This document shows positions 46,961-59,690 of a stretch of DNA of 64,000 nucleotides, piece after piece. The number at the start of each line of letters is the position of its first letter. The stretch's first letter is position 1. The DNA is from Stomorhina lunata. Its lineage: Eukaryota > Arthropoda > Insecta > Diptera > Rhiniidae. The translations under genes and the position numbers were made by a program. The notes beneath the pieces were generated by a model. The model ran no database searches, was not told the DNA's origin, and saw only the letters and a list, made by a program, of their open reading frames with translations. The DNA lies in the NCBI GenBank assembly GCA_933228675.1, contig OW121743.1, forward strand, positions 112,639,781-112,703,780, given 5' to 3'.

Positions 46961-48159
46961 AAAATCTAAAATTGTTTAATATTAGAATTTATTTTTGTTA
47001 CGAAAAATACTCCCAATTCGGTTACATTTTTTTCAAACAATGTAGAAATAATAGTGTCTTGGCAACAATGTTCGAGATTATATTTCTTTGTTCTTTCGAA
47101 CCACATATTTTGTTGTTACAAATTGGATTTTGATTTTGTTTCTTGTGTACATTGTTTTTAAACCAACCAACTGAATGCTTTTAATACTAATTTTCACGAG
47201 TTTCATTTATGATCGTAATGTTTTCAAAAATTACAAAAAGTCATCGGCTTCTGGTAGTATCGGCTGCCTACGCCTTGTCATCCGCTATCCAGTTTGAGTA
47301 AAACCCTTATCATAATAAATAATTGTTCTTTTTATTTAAAATATCACTAATATTTGCCAGAAAAACATTTGAAATCTAATTCAGGCTAGAAAAATTATTA
47401 ATTTAAAAATGCCATTTTTTTATTTTAATTTTACTTATATATAATATTTTTAAAATTTCTTTTAATGCTTCAAGAAGAATAATTATACAATAATGAAATT
47501 TCCCTTTAATTCATGTCTTTTAACAAACTATAACTCAACGTCCCTTATTCATATACATCCGCTTTTTCCCCTTCATGACTGTGACAATTTTTATCTTGGC
47601 TTGTATTTGTATGTGTGGCAAATGGAAAGCAATTCATTTTCACAATTCCTTCAATTTGCACATTTTCATTTTAGCCGTTTCTTTTTTTCTTGTAGTTTAT
47701 TCACTTACTTTGTGCATAGAAAAGTTACAACATGTACACAAATTTCTCATAATCATCGTCATCATCAACACCATCGCCATCACTTTGTCGTCATGATAGT
47801 CAACATCAGCAACGAAATATCGCAGAAGCAGCTTCATTTTGCCCACCGCCATCATGATTGTGGCTTTAAATGAATTTGATTGCTGTTGCCTGTGTCGGCA
47901 GTTAGAGAAAATAGAAAGTGAGATGGTAAGAAATATATGCATAGTGTCAAGAAAAGCAAATGAATAGATGTGTTTTTTTGTTCTTGGTTGGCTAAACTAG
48001 GGATTTAAAAGAATGAATTATTGCCAGAATGAACAAGTATTTAAATCAAAAAAACATAAAATTAATATTAACAAATAAGCATAGTTTTAGGCATTACTAA
48101 CACAAAAAATTTACGACTTGGATAAAAACAAAAGCATAGTTATAGGAGTAATTAATACA
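46961..48159. other. single-copy spacer, His-rich tract, small island
   Basis: Contains a GC-richer island at 47,238-47,300 (see the next entry). A CAT/CAC-rich tract at 47,740-47,860 makes a His-rich run in a 126-codon plus-strand frame (47,493-47,873). That frame has no recognisable domain and overlaps open frames on both strands, as a degenerate trinucleotide tract would cause. No gene is supported. Confidence 0.5.
47218..47301 (+). other. possible small ORF, 27 codons
   Basis: ATG at 47,218 (an earlier in-frame ATG lies at 47,209) to TAA at 47,299-47,301. The short peptide has a basic start (KITKSHR) followed by a hydrophobic segment, LLVVSAAYALSSAI, like a signal peptide or single helix. 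The underlying DNA is about half G+C, well above its surroundings. There is no homology I recognise, and the opposite strand is also open over part of it. It may be a decayed exon or transposon fragment. Confidence 0.12.
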
Positions 48160-50530
48160 CAAACTTTTTAATTTAGAAAAATTTTTAGAATCGTTTAAAA
48201 AATACCAGGTGAATAGAAATTGAAGCAAGGGTAGAACTTAAACAAAATTTTTGTGAAATGCTTGGATAACAATTCAAAAAATGTTCGATTCAGAAAAATG
48301 CTTGGATAAAAACAAAAGGCTAGTTTTAGGCGTAATTAATACAAAAATTTTTCGACTTAGAAAAATTTTTAGAATCGTTTAAAAAACACCAGGGGGACAA
48401 AAATTTAAGCAAGTGCAGAACTTAAACAAAATTTTTGTGAAATGTTTGAATTAAAACAAAAGCAAAGTTTTAGGCGCAATGCTTGGATAAAAACAAAAGC
48501 ATAGTTTTAGGCGTAATTAATACAAACATTTTTCGACTTAGAAACATTTTTAGAATCGTTTAAAAAATTCCAGGCGAACAGAAATTAAAGCAAGGGCAGA
48601 ACTAAAACAAAATGTTTGTGAAATGTTTGAATAAAAACAAAAACATAGTTTTAGGCGTAATTAATACAAACAATTTTCGACTTAGAAAAATGCTTGAATA
48701 AAAACAAAAGCATAGTTTCAGGCGAAATGCGTGGAAAAAAACAAAAGCATAGTTTTAGGCGTAATTAGTTAAAAAATGTTCGACTAAGAAAAATGCTTGA
48801 ATAAAAACAAAAGCACAGTTTTAGGCGAAATTGAAGCAAGGACAGAACCTAAACGAAATTTTTGTGAAATGTTTGAATAAAAACAAAAACATAGTTTTAG
48901 GCGTAATTAATACAAACAATTCTCAACTTAGAAAAATTTAGGCGAAATGCTTGGATAACAACAAAAGCCTAGTTTTAATACAAACAATTTTCGACTTAGA
49001 AAAATGTTTATATAAAAACAAGAGCGTAGTTTTAGACGTAATTAATAGAAGAAATTTTCGACAAAAAGGTTTGGATAAAAACAAAAGCATAGTTTTAGGC
49101 GAAATACTTGAATAAAAACAAAAGTATAGTTTTAGGCGAAATGCTTGGATAAAAACAAAAGCCTTGTTTTAGGCGTAATTAATACAATAATTTTTCGACT
49201 TACAAAAATTTTTAGAATTGTTTAAAAAAAAACAGGTGAACAGAAATTGAAGCTAGGGTAGAACGAAATGAAATTTTTTGTGAAATGCTTGGATAAAAAT
49301 CAATACAAACAATTTTCGACTTAGAAAAATGCTTGAATAAAAACAAAAGCAATAAAAACAAAAGCATAGTTTCAACTAGTTATAGGCGAAATTAATACAA
49401 AAATTTTTCGACTTAGAAAAATTTTCAGAATCTTTTAAAAAAATACCAGGCGAACAGAAATTGAAGCAAGGGCAGAACTTAAACAAAATTTTTGTGAAAT
49501 GCTTGAATTGCAACAAAAGCAAAGTTTTAGGCGAAATGCTTGGATAAAAACAAACGCAAAGGTTTAGGCAAAATGCTTGGATAAAAACAAAAGCATAGTT
49601 TTAGGCGTAATTAATACAAACTTTTTTCGACTTAGAAAAATGCTTGAATAAAAACAAAAGCATAGTTTCAGGCGAAATGCTTGGAAAAAAAACAAAAGCA
49701 TAGTTTTAGGCGTTATTAATTAAAAAAATGTTCGACTAAGAAAAATGCTTGAATAAAAACAAAAGCACAGTTTTAAGCGAAATTGAAGCAAGGGCAGAAC
49801 CTAAACGAAATTTTTGTGAAATGTTTGAATAAAAACAAAAACATAGTTTCAGGCGTAATTAATACAAACAATTCTCAACTTAGAAAATTCTTCCATAAAA
49901 AACAAAAGCATAGTTTTAGGCGAATTTCTTAAATAACAACAAAAGCCTAGTTTTAATACAAACAATTTTCGACTTAGAAAAATGTTTATATAAAAACAAA
50001 AGCGTAGTATTGGATGTAATTAATACAAGAAATTTTCGACAAAAAGGTTTGGATAAAAACAAAAGCATAGTTTTAGGCGAAATACTTGAATAAAAACAAA
50101 AGCATAGTTTTAGGCGAAATGCTTGGATAAAAACAAAAGCCTTGTTTTAGGCGTAATCAATACAATCATTTTTCGACTTAGAAAAATTTTTAGAATTGTT
50201 TAAAAAAAAACAGGTGAACAGAAATTGAAGCAAGGGTAGAACGAAATGAAATTTTTTGTGAAATGCTTGGATAAAAACAAAAGCATAGTTTAAGGCGTAA
50301 TTAATACAAACAATTTTCTACTTAGAAAAATGCTTGAATAAAAACAAAGCATAGTTTTAGGCAAAATACTTGGATATAAACAAAAGCCTTGTTTTAGGCG
50401 TAATCAATACAATCATTTTTCGACTTAGAAAAATTTTTAGAATTGTTTAAAAAATACCAGGCGAACAGAAATTGAAGCAAGGGCAGAACTTAAATGAAAT
50501 TTTTGTCAAGGCGTAATTAATACAAACATT
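48160..50530 (+). repeat. mosaic array with long and short units
   Basis: Built from recurring modules: AAAAGCATAGTTTTAGGCGT, TAATTAATACAAAC, TTTTCGACTTAGAAAAA, AGAATCGTTTAAAAAATACC and GAAGCAAGGGCAGAAC. Two unit types alternate: a long one of roughly 150 bp with all the modules, and a short one of 37 bp (for example from about 49,074) with only the AGCATAGTTTTAGGCG part. A large block repeats at offsets of 950 (TGCTTGAATA at 48,691 and 49,641) to 978 (ACAAAAGCCT at 48,961 and 49,939), so it is a higher-order array of about two and a half copies. There is no coding frame. Confidence 0.9.
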
Positions 50531-50544
50531 TTTTGTCCTTCTAG

Positions 50545-50870
50545 CAGTTTTTGTTGAGGCGCTAATGCAATTTATATTTTGGGTGTTTCCGTAAGTTGTT
50601 ATATGTCAAATGTAAACCGATTTCACCCAATTTCAATACCAACATTTTCGAAAAAGTGAAGAATATTTTTAAAATATTTTAGAGACCTAACTCCTTTTGT
50701 TTAGGCCCTATCGTGCAGGCAACAGACAGACGAACAGATAGACGTACAGACAGACATCGCTCAATCGTCTTACAATTTCACAAGGATTTATAAGGATACA
50801 GCAAGTTTGTTTATTGATCTAATATTAAGAAAATTACAAATGATGATGGGTATAATAATACATTAGTCTT
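50545..50870 (+). mobile_element. decayed interspersed element relic
   Basis: GTTTCCGTAAG, AATGTAAACCGATTTCACCC and the run ACAGACAGACGAACAGATAG leading to ACATCGCTCAATCGTC match the middle and 3' part of the ATACCCTTCACCAC family loosely. It ends near ATGATGGGTATAATAATAC. It is a diverged subfamily or an old copy. Confidence 0.5.
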
Positions 50871-52387
50871 AGTATTAATGCTTTTCGTAGTCAACTTACT
50901 CCTTTGAACTTCTGCTCTTAATAAGCCAAAGTATTTTTTTTTATGTTGCTAATATTGCAGCAGACTGGTTACAATGTTGGGTTGGATCTTTGGATGCTTA
51001 CCCTATCTTTTCCTAAAATACCACTAAAAAAATGGGGGTTATTTTTAACTCATAGAAAAATCTTCTTAAAGTCCTAGTTTTATTGCTTTTCGTTTTTCAT
51101 CTTTCAGCGATGTTTTGTGCTAAACAACAACTCATGCAAAAATTGAAATGTAATAGACAGACATTCGTAGAAAAACAGAACGTCAAGAATAAAAATAAGC
51201 ACGACTGCAGCTGTAGACAGTGGGGCAATTATAATGTTTAAACAAATATAACTGACTTGGTAGATTGTTACTATATTTAAATGGATTTATTAAGGAAATG
51301 TTGTTTATTATGAATAAAACCAAATTATTTAAACAAAAGTTTCATATTTGTTAATAGGGCTTTGGAAATCAAAAATGTAAAGAAACTTATGTAATAAAAA
51401 AGTTCTTAAAAATGGTAAAATTAAATATTAAAAGATGTATTTTATAGCCCAGCTTTGATAAATTTCGTTACATCGACCCATTGTGTCATGACTTTTTAAC
51501 TGCCCTTTCCCCAAACTACCCTTAAAGCAAAGTCGTGGCATGTTCAGAAAATTTCATCATTGACACGATTTATTATGCAACATTTATGAAACAATTACTC
51601 AAGTGGCCGTTAATGTTGTTGTTGTCGTTGTTGGTACTGACAATCGAATCAGAGTAACATAGAATCATGAATGAATAGAAAGAAATACAGCCATCATTTC
51701 AACAGAAGAGCGACTTGCTGCCAGCACAATTTGTGGCTAAACAAAGTGTCGTTAGTTGACAACCATTAACTGGGACTCCATCACTTTTCCTTAGATATCC
51801 TTTATACAGCAGATACCTCTTCTTACTCTCTTCCTTTTCTTCCCTTCTTTATGTAACTTATCTTAGAAAATCCTAAAAGTATAAAAAATATATACATATA
51901 TTTTAAACTTATTACTGACTTTACTAAATCAATGTCAAAATAAATGCTGCTGTGAGCTACAATTGCTAAAAACTTTTAGCCTCCATTTATAGCCATTTTA
52001 AAACTGTTGAGAAGATGTCTTGGATTATTATTCAAATTTCTTATTATTTTTTAAGATTATTCAGTGCTTTTTCCGTTTGTTTTTATTTAGCCATAAATCT
52101 GTTCAATAGGTCATTATAGGAATGTAATAAATATTTAATAGTGTCTTTATTTTGTGTAATAAATGCTTCTCATTGATTTTAATCGTATTCAAAATGGGAT
52201 ATTTTGATTAATATTAAGTTTAATGATGGATTTAAAGCGAACAAATTATTATCATATCATACGATTCTCATGGTATTATTAGCTTTTAAGGGTGTCATTT
52301 TTTATTTAAAAAAGGTTATATTGAACATATTTCTATTAAAAATAAAATTAAAAACTTTTCTTTTTAGTTTATTTTCATACAAATTCT
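50871..52387. other. single-copy spacer, no gene seen
   Basis: The stretch at about 51,450-51,850 is less AT-rich and less repetitive than most of the window. It includes GACACGATTTATTATGCAAC and GTTGTTGTTGTCGTTGTTGG, but has no sustained open frame. It could hold regulatory sequence, though nothing here proves it. Confidence 0.45.
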
Positions 52388-54330
52388 AAAATGAAAATTT
52401 GTATATACAAATTTTGCAGTGAAGATTTTTCTACAAATTTTGTAAAAAAAATTTCTCTATAAAAATTTATAGTAAAAATTTGTCTAAACAAATTTTATGG
52501 TGAAAATTTGTTGATAAAAATTTTAAAGTTAAAATTTTAAATTGAAAATTTATCTACAAAAATTTTTCTATAAAATTTTTAAGTGAAAAAATTTATAGTA
52601 AAAATTTTCTAGTAAAAATTTTCTAGTAAACATTTTCTAAAAAAATGTGGGAAGTAAAGGAAGATAAAAACTGAAAAATGTTTGTTTTTGTTCAGTCGAT
52701 AATGTACGCTTTTACTTATGGTTTATGAACATAATTCTTAAAAGTTTTGTTTGTAAGTTTAGTAATAATGCGAGGTTTTCGATCTGTCTCAATTGGGGAT
52801 AGTCCTCCTGAAGAGATGGCGTAACCAACCATAGAAATGCGTCGAGGAATTTAGTTTCTCCGCAAACATTTTTTGGCTTTTTATCAATAAATTGGTCTGT
52901 TACAATTATAAATAAACGTAACAGATTTGGGATCAAATGCGAATAGTCACTCATTTTGAATAATATTTACATCCCGAAAATTTTGTTATTTTTTGTTATA
53001 ATTTTTCTATAAAAATTTTCTTGTGAAAATTTTGGTATAGAATTTTCTAGTGAAAATTTTGGTATAGAATTTTCTAGTGAAAATTTTTGTATAAAATTTT
53101 CTAGTAAACTTTTTTTTATAAGATTTTCTAGTGAAAATTTTTGTATAAAATTTTGTAGTGAAAAATTTTTGTATAAAATTTTCTAGTGAAAATTTTTCAA
53201 TAAAAATTTTAAAGTGAACATTTTTCTATAAAGATTTTATAGTGAAAAGCAAAAAACCAAAATTTTCTAGTGAAAATTTTTCTATAAAATTTTATTTCTA
53301 TAAAAACTTTTTGTTGGAAAATTTTATTTTAAAAATTTTTGATAGATATATTCTGGTGAAAATGTTTCTATAAAATTTTACTATAAAAATTTTATATTAA
53401 AAAATTTGATAGAGAAAAATTTTTATATTAAAATTTGATAGTAAAAAATTTTCTATAAAAATTTAATGGTGAAAATTTTTCTATAGAATTTTGATGATGC
53501 AAAATTTTTCTATCAAAATTTTATAATAAAAATTTTTCGATAAAAATTTTGTAATCAAAATTTTTTTTATAAAAATTTTATAACGAAAATTTTTCTATTT
53601 AATTTTATAGTGAATTTTTTTCTGAAATTTATTGAAATTTTTTAAGATACAAATTTTATAGTGAAAAATTTTCTATGGAAATTTTATTGTAAAATTTTTC
53701 TATAAAAATTTTATTGTAAAATTTTTCTATCAAAATTTTTTTATAAAGATTTTATAGTGAAAGTTTGCATAAAAATTTTATAATACAGATCTTATAGTGT
53801 AAGTTTTTCTATAAAAGTTTTATAGTAAAATTTTTCTTTAAAAATTTTATAGTGAATGTTTTTTATAAAAATTTTATAGTGAACATTTTGCTTCAAAAAT
53901 TTTCTAGAGAACATTTTTTCTAAAACAATTTTTTTGTGAAAGTTTTTCTATAAATATTTAATAATAAAAATTTCTACAAAAATTTTTTAAAAAAAATTTA
54001 AAATTTTTATTTACAAATTTTTGCATTAAAATTTTTTTCCATAAAAATTTTATATTCAATATTTAATATTAAAATTTTTTTATTAAATATTTTCACTATT
54101 TTTTTTTTTTCAATATTTGTTTTACTTTGAATATTTTACTATTGACATTTTATATTGATCATTTTTCTTTAATTATAAAAATTTAATATTAAAGATGCTT
54201 CTATAAATTTTTTTTATAAAACTTTTTCATTAAAATTTTTTTGTAAAAATTTGTCAAAAAAAACTTTCTGATGATAATTTTTCTATAAAAATTTAAACTT
54301 GTTTTTTAATTTTTCAATACATAAATTTTG
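52388..54330 (-). repeat. 27-28-bp minisatellite (TTTTATAGTGAAAATTTTTC family)
   Basis: Diverged units, TTTTATAGTGAAAATTTTTC then TATAAAAA, in 27-28-bp steps. Interrupted at about 52,640-52,985 by a MITE relative. Its reverse complement differs from the 56.7-59.7 kb unit mainly in CACT versus CGAT, so the two arrays are inverted relatives. Confidence 0.88.
52770..52960. mobile_element. diverged relative of the foldback MITE
   Basis: GGGGATAGTCCTCCTGAAGA, GCGTAACCAACCATAGAAAT, GCGTCGAGGAA and CAAACATTTTTTGGCTTTTT align with the loop and one arm of the 45.8-kb MITE, in the orientation of the 46.4-kb copy. The end reads TTTGGGATCAAATGCGAATA rather than TTGGGATCTTAGTGCAATA. The 80-codon reverse frame here is just the element read backwards. 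It lies within a minisatellite array. Confidence 0.75.
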
Positions 54331-56690
54331 CATTCAGCATTTTTCTTTCTTCCTTTACACCCAAAGTTTGATCAAACCTTAAGCTTTAAGAAAATATAGT
54401 TTTCTTCAAAATTTCTCAAACGTTAATGCTTTTCATTATGAAAATGCTTTAATGTAGAAAATTCTAGAAAAATTCACTTGAGGAAATTTCAATGCCAATT
54501 TTTCCTATGTCTTGATGTGCTAATTCACTGAAGTGTAAAGTACCAACCAAGAACTTACCAGACATATGCATCATTTTAAAAGAAATATTTACAAATCCCA
54601 ACGGTTTTAAAGTGGAAAACCGATGTCCAAGGCCATCAAAATGGTTATAGATTTAAGCTTAGAAAGAAACAAGATTTTGGTTTGAGGAAAATTATTTGTT
54701 AATACTTAAACCATTCTTGTATTGTCAGTAGAATAATAGAAAAGTCATAATTTAAACTCTAACCTATTAGAAAAAATTCTAATATTACAGCAAATTAGTA
54801 TTTGTTATCCTAATTCATGACCTTACTTTTATTTAAAACTACCGGAAAATGCTTTTTACATTCCCATACACATTCGTTAACCTAAAAGCTTGCAATTAAA
54901 AATACATTCCTTTTTTAAAGCCACATTACAATCGTTTCCACCTTTATGAACTCTCTTAGAAAATATTAGAAAAAAAACAACAAATCACACACAAAGTGTC
55001 TATAAAAAAATGGAAAAATCTAAAATCATTTCAATACTGAAAAAAAGTAATAATAAAAGTTCTATATGTATGCGAACCTTGTATTATGAACCTGGAGTCA
55101 TTTATAGAGAAATGAAAAAAAAATAAAGAAATTATTTTTAAATTACTTTAAGTGAAATTATTGTTAGAAAATTGCTCTAAAACTTAATGCTGGAGTGAAG
55201 AAAAACAATTGAAAGAAGAAAAATAATAAAATTGATTTTTTATGTGTATGAGGAAAGAAAAGGGTGCAACAATCTTAAGTAAATGGTGAAATGTGGGGAT
55301 AAAATTGACGATAGACTAAATAAAGTCGAGAAAAGGAGCTTTATTTGAATTTACAACTAATTTTAAGTAAATTGGGATTTTTTATGTTAAATATTAAAAA
55401 AAATGTCTATCATCTAAATTTCATTAAAAATGATGGAAAAAAGTCTTAGTTTGAGTGAAACCTTGGTTTAGAAAATTGCTAAATATTGAATTTTTCTTAA
55501 TTTATTCTTTCCTTTATTCAAACAGTTTTTAAATTGCGAATATCCTTATTATAAAGTTCTTTGTTTTTATGACATAATAATAATAAAAAGCTTTTATTTA
55601 AAGTATTTGCAACAAAAGATAGAAAAAACGCACATATGTATTTGCTTGTAAGTACATAAAAATATGTACTCTAGTTTATATTATTAATATAGAGTCCAAC
55701 AATAGCAGCTGCAGCAGCAACTTTTAATACAATATTCTATCTGGCAGCCTGACTGCATGCAATTCTATTCTATTATGCAGCCTTGAATGTTACCTTTTGT
55801 TGCAAGAAGGAGCATACAGAGGTGATATTATATACATGGATATGTATGTATGTATAAACATTTATGCAAATATTACAACTTCATATGTATTCATAAGTAC
55901 ATACAGTTACTAAGTATGTACGTACTTAAACAACTAAACCTACAAAAGCTACGCAATTGAGCAATGCATGCAGATACTTATGACAATATATGCATATACT
56001 TATGAGGAAAAATGTACTGACAAAGGAATATAATGTAAAACCTAAAGGGGAATAATTTAGGGCATGGTAGATATCCTTAAATAGTTTTTCGCATTTCCAT
56101 CCAAAAAGTGTCTATTACACATGACAAGCGTACTTTTATAATGATAAAATTATTTCTTTTGGAGAACAAATTTATCTTAGATATGTTAAAAATTTAGATA
56201 AAAATTAATGATCATTAATCAATTAGGCCTGTTATTTTTAAGGCCTGCCTGACCATTGCCCTTTTGGCAATGACTGCACTTCTTTCTCCCATATTATTGC
56301 AGGTGTGTATATTTTTGTTCATAAAAAACGATTTTTCTATGGTAAGAGTAACTAGTAGTGAGAGTTATAAAATCTATTTATTCATAGACATTCATATTTT
56401 TATATGTACTCACCTATACTCATGCAGCTGAAAATAAAGAGTTGAAGAATGTATAAATAATTGTATTTATTCATATATTTAAAAAGTATTAAAGATTTAA
56501 ATTAAAGTTACGATGGCTTATTATAAGAGTATATAATAATTATTTACCCACTTGTTTTGACTAGAGGGAAAATTAAATAAAATACTAATAAATACTAAGT
56601 ATGAAAAATGTGAGTAGTATTTACATATTTTTCTAGTTTATAAATAATATGTACCATTAGGGCTGGACTTTATTTTTAAAAAGTATATAA
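54331..56690. other. single-copy spacer between inverted arrays
   Basis: About 2.4 kb with no gene seen. It includes AGCAGCTGCAGCAGCAAC near 55,706 and TACATATGTA/TATGTATGTA microsatellite text at 55,835-55,960. Otherwise it is AT-rich non-coding sequence. Confidence 0.5.
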
Positions 56691-59690
56691 CAATTTTAAA
56701 AAATTTTTATTGAAAAAATTTTGATATAAATTTTTAACAGAAAATTTTTCGATATACAATTTTTATAGAAAAATGTTTGATATAAAATTTGTCTCGAAAA
56801 TTTTTCAATACAAAATTTTCATAGAAAAATTTTCAATATAAATTTATATAAAATTTTATATGGAAAAATTTTCAATATAAAATTTTATAGAACAATTTGA
56901 AATCTAAATTTTAAAGAACAATTTTCGATAAAAAAATTTTTATAGAAAAATTTTAAATATAAAATTTTTATAGAAAAATTTTAAATATAAAATTTTTATA
57001 GAAAAATTTTGGGTATAAAATTTTTATAGAAAATTTTTTGGTGTGAAATTTTTATAGAAAAATTTTCGTTATAAAATTTTTATAAAAAAATTTTTGATAT
57101 AATATTTTTATAAAAAAAATTTTCGGTATAAAATTTTTATAGAAAAATTTTCGGCATAAAATATTTAAAAATATTTAATAGAAAAAATTTAAATATACAA
57201 TTTTTTTAGAAAAATTTCTAATACAAATTTTTTATAGAAAAATTTTCGATACAAAATTTTTATAGAAAAATTTTCATTATAAAATTTTTATAAAAAATTT
57301 TCGATATAAAATTTTTATAAAAAAATTTTCGGTATAAAATTTTAATAGAAAAATATTGATGGAATAAATTTTCGTTATTTTCATAAAAAAATTTTCGATA
57401 TAAAATTTTGATAGAAAAATTTTCGATGCAAAATTAAAAAGAAAAAAATTTACTATAAAAATTTTGTAGAAACATTTTCGATATAAGATTTTTATTAAAT
57501 AATTTTTAATATAAAATTTTTACAGAAAGATTTTCAATATAAAATTGTAATAGAAAATATTTCGATAAAAAAATTTTTATAAGAAAAATTTCGATATAAA
57601 ACTTGTATAGAAAAATTTTCGATATAAATTTTCATAAATTTTTATAAGAAAAATTTTCTATATAAAATTTTTGCAAAAAAGGTTTTATAATTTAATTTTT
57701 AATATAAAATTTTAATAGAAAAATTTTCGATAAAAAATTTGTATAAGAAAAATTTCGATATAAAATTTTTATAGAAAAATTTTCGATACAAAATTTTTTT
57801 AAGAAAATTTTCAATAAAAAATTTTAATAGAAAAATTTTCTATAAAAATTTTTTATAGGAAAATTTTTCTAATTATTAAATTTTTAATATAAAATTTTTA
57901 TAGAAATATTTTCGATATAAAATTTTTATAGAAAAATTTTCGGTATAAAATCGTTATAGAAAAATTTTCGGTGTAAAATTTTTGTAGACAAATTTTCGGT
58001 GTAAAATTTTTATAGAAAAATTTTCGGTATAAAATTTTTATAAAAAAAATTTCGGTACAAAATTTTTGTAGACAAAATTTCGGTATAAAATTTTTATAGA
58101 AAAATTTTCAATATAAATTTTGATAGAAAAATTTTCGATTGTTTGATAAAAAAGTTTTCGATACAAAATTTTTATTAAATAATTTTCAATATAAAATTTT
58201 TATTGAAAAATTTTCGATAAAAAATTTTTATAGAAAAATTTTCGGTATAAAATTTTTACAAAAAACTTATCTTTAAAAAATTTTTACAGAAAAATTTTCG
58301 GTATAAAATTTTTATAGAAAAATTTTCGGTATAAAATTTTTAAGAAAAATTTTCGATACAAAATTTTCATAGAGAAATTTTAAGTATAAAATTTTTATAA
58401 AAAAATTTTCCGTATAAAATTTTTATAGAAAAATTTTCGATATAAAATTTTTATAAAAAAATTTCGGTATAAAATATTTATAGAAAAATTTTCGATACAA
58501 AATTTTTATAGAAATATTTTCGTTATAAAATTTTGATGGAATAATTTTCGTTATTTTCATAATAAAAATGTTCGATATAAAATTTTGATAGAAAAATTTT
58601 CGATGCAAAATTAAAAAGGAAATTTTACTATAAACATTTTAAAGAAAAAGTTTCGATATAAAATTTTTATTAAATAATTTTCAATAGATAATATGTACAG
58701 AAAGAATTTCGATATCAAATAGTAATAGAAAAAGTTTAGATAAACATTTTTTATAAGAAAAATTTTGATATAAAACTTTTATAGAAAAATTTTCGATATA
58801 AATTTTTATAAGAAAAATTTTCTATATAACATTTTTAAAGAAACATTTTCAATACAAAATTTTTACAAAGAAATTTTAATTATTCAATTTTTAGTATAAA
58901 ATTTTAATAGAAAAATTTTCCATACAAAATTTTTATAAGCAAAATTTCGATATAAAATTTTTATAGAAAAATTTTCGATTCAAAATTTTTTTTAGAAAAT
59001 TTTCAATAGAAAAATTTTCTATATAAATTTTTTGTAGAAAAATTTTTTTAATTAATAAAATTTTAATATAAAATTTTTATAGAAAAATTTTAGATATAAA
59101 ATTTTTATAGAAAAATTTTCGATATAAAATTGTTTTAGAAAATTTTCGGTGTAAAATTTTTATAAAAAAATTTTCGGTATAAAATTTTTTTAGAAACATT
59201 TTCAATGTAAAATTTTTATCAAAAAAATTTTCGGTATTAAATTTTTTTTAGAAAAATTTTCGGTATTAAATTTTTTTAGAAAAATTTTCGGTATAAAATT
59301 TTTATAGAAAAATTTTCGGTATAAAATTTTTATAGAAAAATTGTCGGTATAAAATTTTTATAGAAAAATTTTCGGTATAAAATTTTTATAGAAAAATTTT
59401 CGGTTTAAAATTTTTATAGAAAAATCTTCAATATAAAATTTTTATAGAGAAATTTTCAATATAGAATTTTTATACAAAAATTTTCGATATAAAATTTTGA
59501 AAAGAAAAATGTTTATAGAAAAATTTTCGATATAAAATTTTTAAAAGAAAAAAAATTTCGATATGAAATTTAAAAAAAAAAAATTTATGAAAAAATTTTC
59601 AATACAAAATTTTATAAAAAAGTTTTCAATATAAAATTTTATAGAAAAATTTTGAATAATATATTTGTATAATAAGACTTTAAATATAAA
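56691..59690 (+). repeat. 28-bp minisatellite (TTTTTATAGAAAAATTTTCG family), plus orientation
   Basis: About 105 units with a 28-bp period, clearest at 59,280-59,400: ATAAAATTTTTATAGAAAAA then TTTTCGGT or TTTTCGAT. The GGT and GAT subtypes occur in runs. Most of the array is diverged. A block at about 57,340-57,480 (TTTTCGTTATTTTCATAA) recurs at about 58,545-58,690, so part was duplicated at an offset of about 1.2 kb. Confidence 0.93.

Noticed and set aside
47493..47873. 126-codon His-rich frame
   Set aside because: The His run comes from a degenerate CAT/CAC tract that also opens the other strand. No recognisable domain or context.
52712..52954. 80-codon minus-strand frame
   Set aside because: It coincides with a relative of the foldback MITE, which is non-coding in its better copy.
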